64,000 bases of DNA from Bradyrhizobium sp. MOS003 (GTDB lineage: Bacteria; Pseudomonadota; Alphaproteobacteria; Rhizobiales; Xanthobacteraceae): positions 248,001 to 312,000 of the forward strand of contig NZ_PYFW01000004.1 in NCBI RefSeq assembly GCF_003020125.1, given 5' to 3'. Numbering within the stretch: position 1 is the stretch's first letter; the number at the start of each line of letters is the position of its first letter. Below, one piece after another: positions 32,895 through 42,271 of this stretch. The notes beneath the pieces were generated by a model, which was not told where the DNA came from, did no database searches, and was given only the letters and a program-made list of their open reading frames with translations. A program made the translations under genes and the position numbers.

Positions 32895-34250
32895 GTGGGT
32901 CCCTTATTACGCATGTTTCCGGCGGCGCTTATCGCCGCCGGATTGACCGGCTTCGCCGACGCGGAGACGTTGACGGCTGCGCCCGGCGAGCCGCTGCAAG
33001 CGGTGCTGGATGGCGCGCGCGCCGGCGACGTCATCGAGCTTGCTCCCGGCGAATATCACGGCTCCATCCGCATCGACCGTCCCTTGGAGTTGGTCGGGAG
33101 CCGAGGCGCTGTGCTCGACGGTGACGGCTCCGGCAACGTCATCACCGTCAGCGCGCCCGACGTCACCATCCGCGGCGTGACCATCCGGGCATCCGGCCGT
33201 GACCTGCAGGCGATGAACTCCGGGATATTCCTGCAGAAGACGGCCGAGCGCGCGAAGATCGAGGACAACCGGCTGGTGGAAAACCTGTTCGGCGTCTATG
33301 TGCACGGCGCAAGGGGTTCCAGAGTCGTCCGCAACGAGATCGAGGGACTGAGCGGCGGGCGTCTGAGCGAGGCCGGCAACGGCGTTTCACTGTGGAATGC
33401 GCCTGACGTTACCATCGCGAGCAACATTTTCCGCTACGGCCGCGACGGCATCTTCTCGATCTCCAGCAGCAAGGACCGGTTCGTCGACAACCGCTTCGAG
33501 CAGGTTCGTTTCGCCATCCATTACATGTACACCAACGACAGCGAGATCAGCGGCAATGTTTCGATCGGCAACCATGTCGGTTACGCCATCATGTATTCGA
33601 GCCGCCTGGCGATCCGCGGCAACAGCTCGGATCACGATCGCGACTACGGATTTCTCTTCAACTACGCCAACTATGCCCAGATCGAGGACAACCGGGTCAC
33701 AGGCGGCCCGCTGGGCCCGATGACCCGGAGGACGGAGGACGGTCCCGCCGACGAGCGCGGCATGCTTCCGCAAGCAAACCGGGAGAACACGCTCAAGAGC
33801 GGCCCGGAGAAATGCGTGTTCATCTACAACACCAATCACAACAAATTCCGCAACAACTGGTTTGAACGCTGCGCCATCGGCGTGCACTTCACGGCCGGCT
33901 CCGAGGGCAACGAGATCACGGGCAACGCCTTCGTCGGCAACGCCAACCAAGTGAAATATGTCGGCACCCGGCACCTCGACTGGTCGGCCGGGGGGCGCGG
34001 CAACTACTGGAGCGACAATCCGGCATTCGATCTGAACGGCGATGGAATCGCCGACACCGCATATCGCCCGAACGACCTCATCGATCGCGTGCTGTGGACG
34101 GCACCCGCGGCGAAGGTCCTGATCAACAGCCCTGCCGTCCAGGTGATCCGCTGGGCCCAGGCGCAGTTTCCTGCGCTGCTGCCGGGCGGCGTGGTCGACA
34201 GCCATCCGCTGGTGTCGCCACCGCAGATCCAGGCGAAGGAAACGCGATGA
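32895..34250 (+). CDS. nosD: NosD, periplasmic copper-site maturation protein
   Basis: 451 residues, GTG start with GGAG upstream. Signal peptide MGPLLRMFPAALIAAGLTGF, cleavage near ADA|ET. The mature part is a right-handed beta-helix with CASH/NosD repeats, recognisable as stepwise GNVSIGNHVGYAIMYSSR and NSSDHDRDYGFLFNYANYAQ units. NosD works with the NosFY ABC transporter to supply sulfur for the CuZ [4Cu:S] cluster of NosZ. Stop overlaps the nosF start. Confidence 0.96.
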   Translation: MGPLLRMFPAALIAAGLTGFADAETLTAAPGEPLQAVLDGARAGDVIELAPGEYHGSIRIDRPLELVGSRGAVLDGDGSGNVITVSAPDVTIRGVTIRASGRDLQAMNSGIFLQKTAERAKIEDNRLVENLFGVYVHGARGSRVVRNEIEGLSGGRLSEAGNGVSLWNAPDVTIASNIFRYGRDGIFSISSSKDRFVDNRFEQVRFAIHYMYTNDSEISGNVSIGNHVGYAIMYSSRLAIRGNSSDHDRDYGFLFNYANYAQIEDNRVTGGPLGPMTRRTEDGPADERGMLPQANRENTLKSGPEKCVFIYNTNHNKFRNNWFERCAIGVHFTAGSEGNEITGNAFVGNANQVKYVGTRHLDWSAGGRGNYWSDNPAFDLNGDGIADTAYRPNDLIDRVLWTAPAAKVLINSPAVQVIRWAQAQFPALLPGGVVDSHPLVSPPQIQAKETR

Positions 34251-35167
34251 CCAGCACGGTGCGCGTAAGCAACGTCACCAAGGCTTATGGCCGGATCGAA
34301 GCCGTACGCGATGCGTCGTTCACGCTCGATCAAGGCGAGCTGGTCGCCTTGATCGGCCACAACGGCGCCGGCAAGACTACGCTCATGAACCTCATGCTGG
34401 GGTTGATCAGGCCGACCAGCGGCTCCATCGAGGTTCTCGGAGACAATCCCGCCGCCGGCGAATTCGCAGGCCGCCGGCAGCTCGGCTATTTGCCGGAAAA
34501 CGTCTCCTTCGACCCCGCCCTCACCGGCCGCGAGACGCAGGCCTTCTACGCCAGGCTGAAGCGGGAGCCGATCGCCAAGGCAATCGAGCTGCTCGACGCC
34601 GTTGGGCTCGGTGCCGCCAGTCGCCGCCGGGTCAACACCTATTCGAAGGGCATGCGCCAGCGTCTCGGGCTCGCGCAGGCGTTGCTTGGCGAGCCGCGCG
34701 TGCTGCTGCTGGATGAGCCGACCACGGGTCTCGATCCAGAGCTGAGGCAGACCTTCTACGACATCATCGCGCGGCTTGCCGCAGGCGGCGCGACCGTGCT
34801 GCTGTCGTCGCATGCGCTGACCGAGCTCGAGGAGCGCGCCGGCCGGGTCATCATCATGAATCGCGGCATCAAGGTCGCGGACGGATCGATCGACGAACTG
34901 CGTCGTCTCGCCCGGCTGCCGACCAGAATCCGCCTCAAGGTGGCTGGCCTCGCGGCCAGCGAAATGCCGGCTTGGGCTCCTCGAGACACGACCTGCCGCC
35001 GGTTGAACGGCCACATCGTCGAGATCGACGCCGCGCCGGAGCGGAAGATCGAGCTGCTGCATCGCGCGACGGCCGCCGGCAATGCCGTCGAGGACGTCGA
35101 CGTGGTCCCGCCGACCCTCGATGAGCTCTATGCTCATTTTCTCCGGCAATGGGAGCAGGCGCCATGA
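34247..35167 (+). CDS. nosF: NosF, ABC transporter ATPase
   Basis: 306 residues from the ATG at 34247, chosen because it forms a 4-bp ATGA overlap with nosD and gives MTSTVRVSNVTKAYGRIEAV. Walker A is GHNGAGKTTLMNLM, the signature is YSKGMRQRLGLAQALLG, Walker B LLLDEPTTGLDPE and the H-loop SSHALTELEER. Cytosolic ATPase paired with NosY; the pair provides a sulfur species or conformational energy for NosD and CuZ assembly. Confidence 0.96.
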   Translation: MTSTVRVSNVTKAYGRIEAVRDASFTLDQGELVALIGHNGAGKTTLMNLMLGLIRPTSGSIEVLGDNPAAGEFAGRRQLGYLPENVSFDPALTGRETQAFYARLKREPIAKAIELLDAVGLGAASRRRVNTYSKGMRQRLGLAQALLGEPRVLLLDEPTTGLDPELRQTFYDIIARLAAGGATVLLSSHALTELEERAGRVIIMNRGIKVADGSIDELRRLARLPTRIRLKVAGLAASEMPAWAPRDTTCRRLNGHIVEIDAAPERKIELLHRATAAGNAVEDVDVVPPTLDELYAHFLRQWEQAP

Positions 35168-35991
35168 ACGTCCTGATCATCGCCGCCAAGGAAATCCATC
35201 AGGCCATCCGCAATCGCTGGGTGCTTGCCGCAACGCTCCTGCTCGCCGGGCTGGCCTTGTCGCTGACCTTTCTCGGCAGCGCGCCGACAGGGAACGTTGG
35301 TGTCCGCACGCTGGACGTGGTCGTCGTCAGCCTGTCGAGCCTGACGATCTTTCTCGTTCCGCTCATCGCGCTGCTGATCTCGCACGACGCCATCGTCGGC
35401 GAGATGGAGCGGGGAACGATGCTGTTGCTGCTGAGCTATCCGGTCGCGCGATGGCAGGTGCTGCTCGGCAAGTTTCTGGGCCACCTCGCCGTCCTCGGCT
35501 TTGCGACCTGCCTCGGCTACGGTGCGGCCGTCGGTGCGCTGGCCGCGACCGGCAGCCAGATCGACGGCGACAGTTTCCTGGCCTTCGCGGCGATGGTCGG
35601 GTCCTCGGTGCTGCTCGGGGCGGCGTTCGTCGCCATTGGATATCTGGTCAGCGCGCTGGTGCGCGACCGCGGCACTGCTGCCGGCATCTGCATTGGATTG
35701 TGGCTGCTGCTGGTGCTGATCTACGACATGGCGCTGCTGGGCGTGCTTGCGCTCGATCAGGGACGCAGCATCTCGGCCGCCGTGCTCAACGCCATGCTGC
35801 TGGCGAACCCGACCGACGCCTACCGGCTGATTAACCTGACCGGGTTTGCCAATGTCAGCACCTTCGCCGGCATGGCTGGCTTGGCCCAAACCACGTCCCT
35901 GACGATCCCGGTCCTGCTGACCGCCCTGCTCGGCTGGACGCTGCTGCCGCTCGCCTTGGCCGCGCTCGCCTTCTCGCGGAGGGAGCTATGA
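35164..35991 (+). CDS. nosY: NosY, ABC transporter permease
   Basis: 275 residues from the ATG at 35164 (ATGA overlap with nosF); the longer frame from 35149 has no better start. Six hydrophobic helices: LAATLLLAGLALSLTFLGS, LSSLTIFLVPLIALLISHD with the conserved EMERGTMLLLLSYPV loop, and four more to the C-terminus. Membrane partner of NosF, ABC-2 type. Overlaps nosL by 4 bp. Confidence 0.94.
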   Translation: MNVLIIAAKEIHQAIRNRWVLAATLLLAGLALSLTFLGSAPTGNVGVRTLDVVVVSLSSLTIFLVPLIALLISHDAIVGEMERGTMLLLLSYPVARWQVLLGKFLGHLAVLGFATCLGYGAAVGALAATGSQIDGDSFLAFAAMVGSSVLLGAAFVAIGYLVSALVRDRGTAAGICIGLWLLLVLIYDMALLGVLALDQGRSISAAVLNAMLLANPTDAYRLINLTGFANVSTFAGMAGLAQTTSLTIPVLLTALLGWTLLPLALAALAFSRREL

Positions 35992-36560
35992 GGCGCCGGA
36001 CGATCCTTCTCGCCCTGCTCGTGCCATTCGTGCTCGCGGGCTGCAACGACAAGCAGGCGGCAAAAATCCCGCCGCCGCATCGTATGACCGCGGAGGACAT
36101 CGGCCATTACTGCGGCATGAACGTACTCGAGCATCCGGGACCGAAGGGTCATATCTTCGCCGCGAGCCTCATGGAGCCCGTGTGGTTCTCGTCGGCGCGC
36201 GACACGATCGCCTTCACCATGCTGCCGGACGAGCCCAAGGACATCTTGGCGATCTACGTGTCCGACATGGGCAAGGCGCCCGATTGGGACAAGCCCGGCG
36301 CCGACAACTGGATCGAGGCGCGCAAGGCGGTGTTCGTGATCGAGAGCCGGGTCAAGAGCGGCATGGGCGGCGACGAGGCTGTTCCGTTCTCGGAGCGGAC
36401 GGCCGCGGAGAAGTTCGCCGCTGAAAATGGTGGCAGGATCGTCGGCTTCAACGAAGTGCCCCGGGATTATGTTCTGACATCCGCGAACGCCGCCGGCGCT
36501 GCGGCGGCCGACGAGACGGCAGTAGGCCCGCCGGGCGAACGAGCGAGGAGAACGCAATGA
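35988..36560 (+). CDS. nosL: NosL, copper chaperone lipoprotein
   Basis: 190 residues. Lipobox LAGC at residues 15-18 within LLVPFVLAGCNDKQ gives an outer- or inner-membrane anchored lipoprotein. The Cu(I)-binding motif CGMNVLEHPGPKGHI follows, and the rest includes IYVSDMGKAPDWDKP and the MGGDEAVPFS loop typical of NosL. It delivers copper to NosZ. The C-terminal 30 residues are an Ala/Arg-rich tail. Overlaps nosX by 4 bp. Confidence 0.95.
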   Translation: MRRRTILLALLVPFVLAGCNDKQAAKIPPPHRMTAEDIGHYCGMNVLEHPGPKGHIFAASLMEPVWFSSARDTIAFTMLPDEPKDILAIYVSDMGKAPDWDKPGADNWIEARKAVFVIESRVKSGMGGDEAVPFSERTAAEKFAAENGGRIVGFNEVPRDYVLTSANAAGAAAADETAVGPPGERARRTQ

Positions 36561-37552
36561 CGCGCAACCTGACGCGCCGACGCTTCATCCGGATCAGCGC
36601 AGCGGCAGCGGGCCTTGGCGCGCTTTACCCAGGTCATCCTGTTCGCGCGGAGGTCGCCCCGGTGACCTGGCGCGGCACGATGCTGGGCGCCGTCGCGACG
36701 TTGGGGATTCACGACGAGGACCGCAGCCGGGCGGAGCGACTGATCTCGCTGGCCTGCGCCGAGGCGCGGCGGCTCGAGCGGCTGTTCAGTCTCTATCTGG
36801 ACGAGTCCGCCCTGGTCGCACTGAACCGGACCGGTATCCTGCTTGATCCCGCGGCCGAGATGGTCGATCTGCTCTCGGCCTCGCAGCGCTATTCCACGCT
36901 GACGGGCGGCCTGTTCGACGTCACCGTGCAGCCGCTGTGGCAGCTCTATGCCGGTCATTTCGCGCGAGGCGATGCCGATCCCGCCGGTCCTCCGCCAGCC
37001 GAGATCGAGGCCGCGCTGGCGCGCGTCGGTAGCAGCCGGCTGTCGATCAGCCGCGACCGGATCGTGATGCCCAAGGGCATGGCGGTCACCCTGAACGGCA
37101 TCGCGCAAGGCTACATCACGGACAAGGTGGTCGACCTGTTGCGGTCGTATGGCATCACCCACAGCCTGGTCGACATGGGCGAAGCCCGCGCGGTCGGCTC
37201 CCGCCCGGACGGACGGCCCTGGGAGGTCGGCATCGCCGATCCGGACTTTGTGGGCCAAACGAAGACGGTGCTGCCGATCATCGACCGCGCGGTGTCCACC
37301 TCGGGCGGCTACGGCTGCCAGTTCGATCCCGGGGCGCGCTTCAACCATTTGTTCGATCCTCGATCAGGCGGCTGCGCGCACCGCTATCGCAGCGTGACGA
37401 CCGTGGCCCGCAGCGCGACCGCCGCGGACGCGTTCTCGACGGCGTTCAGCCTGATGCCGGAAGACCAGATCAGATCGCTGCTGCCGGGTGTCGACATTGA
37501 CCGCGTGCATCTGATCGACGAGGCCAGCCAATCGGTTGAATTGTCGGCGTAG
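36557..37552 (+). CDS. nosX: NosX, FAD:protein FMN transferase (ApbE family)
   Basis: 331 residues. Tat signal (TRRRFIRISAAAAGLG) to residue about 32. ApbE features: TMLGAVATLGIHDEDRS near the N-terminus, GGLFDVTVQPLWQLYAGH, TLNGIAQGYITDKVVDLL and VDMGEARAVGSRPDG, ending with SGGCAHRYRSVTTVARSATAADAFSTA, given here only as a landmark. It attaches FMN covalently to the SGAT-type motif of NosR in the periplasm. Last gene of the nos operon; the convergent gene starts its end 22 bp later. Confidence 0.95.
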   Translation: MTRNLTRRRFIRISAAAAGLGALYPGHPVRAEVAPVTWRGTMLGAVATLGIHDEDRSRAERLISLACAEARRLERLFSLYLDESALVALNRTGILLDPAAEMVDLLSASQRYSTLTGGLFDVTVQPLWQLYAGHFARGDADPAGPPPAEIEAALARVGSSRLSISRDRIVMPKGMAVTLNGIAQGYITDKVVDLLRSYGITHSLVDMGEARAVGSRPDGRPWEVGIADPDFVGQTKTVLPIIDRAVSTSGGYGCQFDPGARFNHLFDPRSGGCAHRYRSVTTVARSATAADAFSTAFSLMPEDQIRSLLPGVDIDRVHLIDEASQSVELSA

Positions 37553-37574
37553 TCGAGAAAACACCGGGGACGCG

Positions 37575-38390
37575 CTATCGCGATAGCAGCAGATCCAGCT
37601 GGCTCTGTGCCTTCTTCACGGCTGCGGCGTACCAGCTCTGACTGGGTGCTTCCTTGGCGAAGCACTTGGTGTAGGCGTCCATCGCCTGGTCTTCCCTGGC
37701 CATGGCATCCTGCGGATTTGTCCTGGCCATCATCTGTTTCCAGACCCTCTCGCAGGCCGGGATCTCGGTGGTCTTCACGGCGTCCGATGCGGCGAGAAAG
37801 TAGACCTTGTCACCCTGGATCGCGACCACGCCGATCTCGCTCGGTGGGCCCTTCAGGCCGCCGTTGCCGCGCACGCCCAGCACGGCGACGGCGGCACTCG
37901 CGGATGCGGGCTTGGTGACCGGCAGCTCGGCATATTTGGCGAAGGCTGCGTCCTGGATGGCGTAATAATAGAAGCGGTCGGACTTGAGCGCGGCACCGAT
38001 CTCCTGCGGCAGGCCGTCCGCGCGGCGCTCGCGCAGCCAGTGCCTGAGCAACCCGGTCGTCGTCACCACGGCCTGCATCTTGTCGCCGTCGGAGGCGAAG
38101 CCGAGCCCGTCGAGATGGCCGAAGCCGGAGTCATCCCTGAACAGCGTGTCGACGTTCGACTTGCCGTTTGTCGGGAGCCCCTTGATCGTGACGGGTCCCA
38201 TCAGGCCGCGCAACACGCCCGTCAGCTCCTTCAGAGCCGCGTCATGCTGCTTGAAGAGCTCGTCGCTCTCCTTCGCCTTGGAGAACTTTGCGATGTAGCG
38301 ATCGCGCAGGTCGAGATAAGACTGCTCGGGCGCTGCGGCCTGGACGGGCGCCGCCAGGACGATCAGGCAGAGCAAGGCATAGGATTTCAT
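37575..38390 (-). CDS. periplasmic hypothetical protein of the TonB-receptor operon
   Basis: 271 residues from the ATG at 38390 (MKSYALLCLIVLAAPVQAAA), which gives a clear signal peptide cleaved near VQA|AA. The rest is predicted mixed alpha/beta with one Cys pair (PACERVWKQM and YTKCFAKEA). No family recognised. It lies about 90 bp downstream of the PepSY protein gene on the same strand, third gene after the TonB-dependent receptor, so it probably belongs to the same metal-uptake operon. Confidence 0.65.
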   Translation of the reverse strand: MKSYALLCLIVLAAPVQAAAPEQSYLDLRDRYIAKFSKAKESDELFKQHDAALKELTGVLRGLMGPVTIKGLPTNGKSNVDTLFRDDSGFGHLDGLGFASDGDKMQAVVTTTGLLRHWLRERRADGLPQEIGAALKSDRFYYYAIQDAAFAKYAELPVTKPASASAAVAVLGVRGNGGLKGPPSEIGVVAIQGDKVYFLAASDAVKTTEIPACERVWKQMMARTNPQDAMAREDQAMDAYTKCFAKEAPSQSWYAAAVKKAQSQLDLLLSR

Positions 38391-38477
38391 GGGGATCCGC
38401 GGGACTGGGGAAATATCTCCCATCTTGGTGGCCCTGCGAAGCCGGAAGGTTCATCCCGACGACCGTTTCACCGTGCC

Positions 38478-39767
38478 CTACTCCGCCGGCGTCAGTTGCC
38501 GGCTCAGCCGCATCGCCGCGGTCTCGCGCACGCGGGCACGGGCGCGGCGCTTGCGCCACCAGATGACCACGCCGGTGACCGAGAGTGCGGCGACCACCAG
38601 CCCCATGATCGAGATCAGGATGCGGCCGAACAGTCCGACGATGCGGCCCGAATGCAGCGGAAATTGCGCCTGCACGAAGATGTCGGCGGCGGTGCCGACC
38701 CAGGGCAGCCGTTCGCCGATCGGGCGGCCGTCCTCGCTGTCGTAATAAAGCTGGGCCGGGCCGACGCCGCCGGCGCCGTGATCGTCGCCGGGGTGGAAGA
38801 AGGCGGCGGCATAGACGCCATGGGCCGGGCCGTAATTGACCGAGCCGACCGGGATGGTCCATCCGCGCGCCTTGCCGTCCGCGGCGGCGCGTGCGGCGAT
38901 GTCGGCGAAGCTGACCTTGGGCTCGATGGGATCGTCGAGATCGCGATAAGGCCGCTGCTCATAGGGTGTAGGCGTGTAGTTCGACACCATCTTCATCAGA
39001 GGCGAGAACACCTCGAAATACAGGTTCAGCGAGAACGCCGTGAAGGCGATGACGAACAGCACGCCCCAGGTCCACAGGCTGAAGGCGCGGTGGATGTCGA
39101 AATTGATCCGGTAGGCGCTGCCGGAGGTCTTGATGGTCCAGGCTGGCGCCCATCGCGCCCAGAAGCCGCGCTCGAGCTGGCGCGTGACGGCAGGTGCCCG
39201 CGCCGCCTTGGCCCGCCGGCGCGACGGCAGTGTCAGATAGAAGCCGACGAAGCAATCGATGGTCCAGACGATCGCGATGACGCCAAGCACGCGCATGCCC
39301 CAGCGATCGCTGCCCCAGAACTCCGGAATGTGCATCGTGTAGTGCAGCTTGTAGAGGAACGAGACGAAGTTCTCGCGCGTGACCGGCCAGACCGCCCCCC
39401 AATAGCGCCGGCCCAGCTCCGCGCCGGTGTTGGGATCGAGAAAGATCTGATTGTAGTCGAGCGCGTAGCGCTTGCCGGTCGCCGGATCGATCCGCGGCAT
39501 CACGAAGAACCACAGCGAGTGCCCCTCCTCCGGAGTCATGAAGAGGTAGACGACGCGCGCCCGGGGATCGCGCTGCTCGATCATCCTGGCGAGCTCGATC
39601 GAGGGGATCGCCGGGCCTTTGCTGCTGACGTCGAACAGATGGCTGTTGAGGACGTCGTCGAGTTCGTGATCCCAGGAGATGATCGCCCCGGTGATGCCGG
39701 AGAAGAACAGGAATCCGGCCGTGAGCAGTCCCGCCCAGCGATGCAGTTTGCCGAATGTCGCTCTCAT
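38478..39767 (-). CDS. PepSY-associated membrane protein (siderophore reductase-like)
   Basis: 429 residues from the ATG at 39767. PepSY_TM features: the first helix MRATFGKLHRWAGLLTAGF, with the conserved HRWxG and GAIISWDHELDD, then RYALDYNQIFLDPNTG, HRAFSLWTWGVLFVIAFTAF and a final helix GRILISIMGLVVAALSVTGVV followed by WWRKRRARAR. His residues in the helices could bind heme. Homologues next to TonB receptors (FoxB, PiuB, FsrB type) reduce ferric siderophores at the inner membrane. Starts 12 bp downstream of the receptor gene. Confidence 0.87.
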   Translation of the reverse strand: MRATFGKLHRWAGLLTAGFLFFSGITGAIISWDHELDDVLNSHLFDVSSKGPAIPSIELARMIEQRDPRARVVYLFMTPEEGHSLWFFVMPRIDPATGKRYALDYNQIFLDPNTGAELGRRYWGAVWPVTRENFVSFLYKLHYTMHIPEFWGSDRWGMRVLGVIAIVWTIDCFVGFYLTLPSRRRAKAARAPAVTRQLERGFWARWAPAWTIKTSGSAYRINFDIHRAFSLWTWGVLFVIAFTAFSLNLYFEVFSPLMKMVSNYTPTPYEQRPYRDLDDPIEPKVSFADIAARAAADGKARGWTIPVGSVNYGPAHGVYAAAFFHPGDDHGAGGVGPAQLYYDSEDGRPIGERLPWVGTAADIFVQAQFPLHSGRIVGLFGRILISIMGLVVAALSVTGVVIWWRKRRARARVRETAAMRLSRQLTPAE

Positions 39768-39778
39768 CGTCTTCCCAC

Positions 39779-42118
39779 TCACCAGCGGTAAGTCAGCTTG
39801 CCGATCGCCTTGCGTCCCTCCGCGTAGAAGCAGCCCGACAGACTGTAGCAGGCGGCGACATAGCGGGTGTCGGCAAGATTGGTGACGTTCAGCGACAAGC
39901 GCCAATTGTCACGGGTGTAAGCGAGCAGCGCGTCGAGCACGGTCGCCGATCCCACCTTGAAGGTGTTGGCATCATCGCCCCAGGTCGCCCCGATATAGCG
40001 AATGCCGCCGCCGAACTGCAGGCCTGCCAGCAGCCCGTTCTGGAGCGTATAGTCGCTCCACAGCGAGGCGCGGTTGAGCGGCACGGTGACCGGGGCCTTG
40101 CCGACATTCACCGGATCCTGTGTGACCATCGCATCGACATAGGCATAGGCCGCGCGCAGGTTCCAGCCGTCGGCGAGCGACATCGAACCTTCGAGCTCGA
40201 ACCCGCGCGACTTCACCTGCCCGGTCTGCTCGGCGACGTAGAGCGGCGGCGCGTAGGTGACGACGTTATCGCGCGTCAGGTCGAAGGCCGCGAAGGTGAA
40301 CAGCGCATTCCAGCCGAGAGGCTGGTACTTGACGCCGACCTCGTACTGCACGCCGGTCTCGGGATTGAGCATCTGTCCGGACGCACCGGTCGCGAGCACC
40401 GGCAGGAATGATTCCGAGTAGCTGAAGTAAGGTGCGATGCCGTTGTCGAAATTGTACATCAGCGCGGCGCGGCCGGTGAAGGCCGACGCATCTTTCGAGA
40501 CCGACTTGTCGGCTGCTGGCAGATTGCTGTCGACCTGCGTCGTCACGAAGTCCTGGCGGCCGCCGAGCTGGAGCGACAGCCGGCCGAGCTTGATCTGGTC
40601 CTGCGCATAGAGGCCCACCTGCGACTGCTTGACCCCGGTATTGTCGCTCATGGCGCCGACGGTCCAGTCGTAGCTGTATGCTGGATTGAAGACGTTGATC
40701 TCTGGCGCTGACGTCGTGACCGAGAAAGCGGTGTCGCGGAAGGAGGTGTTGCGATAGTCGATGCCGACCAGCGTGGTGTGGCTGAAAATGCCCGTGGTGA
40801 ACTTGCCCTGGAGCTGGTTGTCCACGGCGAAGGAATTGATGTAGGAATTGCTGTAGCTGCCGAAGCGCGCGAGCTGTCCCGCGGCCTCGTCGGTGTAGCC
40901 GCCGCCGTAAAACACCTTCTCCTCGTTGTGCTGGTAGGCGTAGCGCAGGTTCTGCCGGAACGTGATGTTGTCAGTGAAATTGTGCGAGAGCTGGTAGCCT
41001 GCAGTTGCGATCTCGGTGTTGAACGCGTTGAAGCTCGGCACGCCCGCGAAGAACGAGACCGGGATGGTGCGGCCGTTGTTCGGCCACACCGTGCCCGAGG
41101 CCGGCAGGAACTGCAGGCCCCACCCTGCCCGGTCGCGCTGGTAGTTGGCCAGCAAGGTGATGGTGGTGTCTTCGTTCGGCTTGAACGTGACGGCGGGCGC
41201 GATGAACACGCGGTTGTCCTTGGTGAAGTCGACCTGGGTCTCGCCGTCGCGAACGACGCCTGTGAGGCGCCACAGCACGGTGCCTTCCTTGTTGGCGGCG
41301 CCGCCCATGTCGAACTGGCCCTGGTAGCGGTTGAAGCTGCCGCCGGAGATCGAGACCTCGCCGAATTGCTGCGCCGTCGGGAGCTTCGTCACGTAGTTGA
41401 GGATGCCGCCGGTGCCGCTGCCGCCGTACATCGCGGATGACGGGCCCTTGAGCACCTCCAGGCGCTCGGCGCCGTAGGGATCGAGGCCGTTGAAATGCAC
41501 GTAGTTGCTGGACGGAATTCGCAGGCCGTCGACATAGAGCCCCGTCATGGTGGTGTCGAAGCCGCGGATCTGCAGAGCGCCGAAACGGGTGTCGGAGCCG
41601 CCGTTGACGTCGCCGCTGACACCGGCGGTGTAGCGCAGCGCCTCGCCGATCGAGACCGCGCCCTGATTCCTGACCTGGTCGGTAGTGACGACGGAGACCG
41701 ACTGCGGAGTTTCGATCAACGGCGTATCGGTCTTGGTCGCCGTGCCGCTTCGCGTGGCAACGAAACCGCGCACCGGCCCATTGGCCCGTTCGCCAGTCGC
41801 GCCGTTCAATGATGCCGACTGTGTCGGCGTGGCCTGCTGCGCGGGAGAGCGACGATTGGCACGGGAGGTGCGTGTCGCCGCCCTCCGTGACGAAGCTACC
41901 GCCGAAGACCGGGCGCGCTGAACCGGTGCATCGACGGTGACAGCGGGGATCTGCGTCTGCGCCTCCACGGAGCCCAAGGGCATCACGAGCGAGAATGTAC
42001 TGACCACCCCGAGCAGCAGCACCCGAAACTGTCGATGGCGCGTGTCCCCACGCGAAGAAAATTGGAAGTCGGTCACGTCGTTCGAGGCCCCACGCACTGC
42101 CGGCTTTGCCGGTATCAT
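39779..42118 (-). CDS. TonB-dependent siderophore-type receptor
   Basis: 779 residues. Signal peptide with a long basic n-region (RHRQFRVLLLGVVSTFSLVM), cleaved near VEA|QT. An Ala/Ser/Arg-rich linker follows, then the plug domain: ETPQSVSVVTTDQVRNQGAV, RIRGFD-type sequence (QIRGFDTTMTGLYVDGLR) and RLEVLKGPSSAMYGGSGTGG. The 22-strand barrel ends in GKLTYRW with the terminal aromatic. Plug motifs fit the ferric-siderophore class (FhuA/FpvA-like). Imports a ferric chelate or another metal chelate across the outer membrane. First gene of a three-gene minus-strand operon with the PepSY protein. Confidence 0.93.
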   Translation of the reverse strand: MIPAKPAVRGASNDVTDFQFSSRGDTRHRQFRVLLLGVVSTFSLVMPLGSVEAQTQIPAVTVDAPVQRARSSAVASSRRAATRTSRANRRSPAQQATPTQSASLNGATGERANGPVRGFVATRSGTATKTDTPLIETPQSVSVVTTDQVRNQGAVSIGEALRYTAGVSGDVNGGSDTRFGALQIRGFDTTMTGLYVDGLRIPSSNYVHFNGLDPYGAERLEVLKGPSSAMYGGSGTGGILNYVTKLPTAQQFGEVSISGGSFNRYQGQFDMGGAANKEGTVLWRLTGVVRDGETQVDFTKDNRVFIAPAVTFKPNEDTTITLLANYQRDRAGWGLQFLPASGTVWPNNGRTIPVSFFAGVPSFNAFNTEIATAGYQLSHNFTDNITFRQNLRYAYQHNEEKVFYGGGYTDEAAGQLARFGSYSNSYINSFAVDNQLQGKFTTGIFSHTTLVGIDYRNTSFRDTAFSVTTSAPEINVFNPAYSYDWTVGAMSDNTGVKQSQVGLYAQDQIKLGRLSLQLGGRQDFVTTQVDSNLPAADKSVSKDASAFTGRAALMYNFDNGIAPYFSYSESFLPVLATGASGQMLNPETGVQYEVGVKYQPLGWNALFTFAAFDLTRDNVVTYAPPLYVAEQTGQVKSRGFELEGSMSLADGWNLRAAYAYVDAMVTQDPVNVGKAPVTVPLNRASLWSDYTLQNGLLAGLQFGGGIRYIGATWGDDANTFKVGSATVLDALLAYTRDNWRLSLNVTNLADTRYVAACYSLSGCFYAEGRKAIGKLTYRW

Positions 42119-42168
42119 TTTTGATGACCCGCCCTAACTCAGGCGATTTGCGAGTGCGATAGGAACGC

Positions 42169-42261
42169 CGTTAGAATTTCTCCAGACGTGTCTGCAGCAC
42201 GTGCGACGAATGCGCTCACGCGCACTGCGACGTCGCGGCTCTTTAGAATTGGAATATTTCC
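42169..42261 (-). promoter_or_regulatory. possible iron-responsive (Irr/ICE-like) half-sites upstream of the receptor
   Basis: TTAGAATTTCT (42171-42181) and TTTAGAATTGGAATATTTC (42242-42260) lie 50-140 bases upstream of the receptor start. The rhizobial iron control element bound by Irr contains TTTAGAA..TTCTAAA-like dyads. Only half-sites match here, so this is a weak candidate. Confidence 0.3.
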
Positions 42262-42271
42262 AGTTTGGGGA

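Noticed and set aside
38040..39791. 583-codon open frame antisense to the PepSY gene
   Set aside because: High-GC shadow of the PepSY and downstream genes; no signal peptide or domain.
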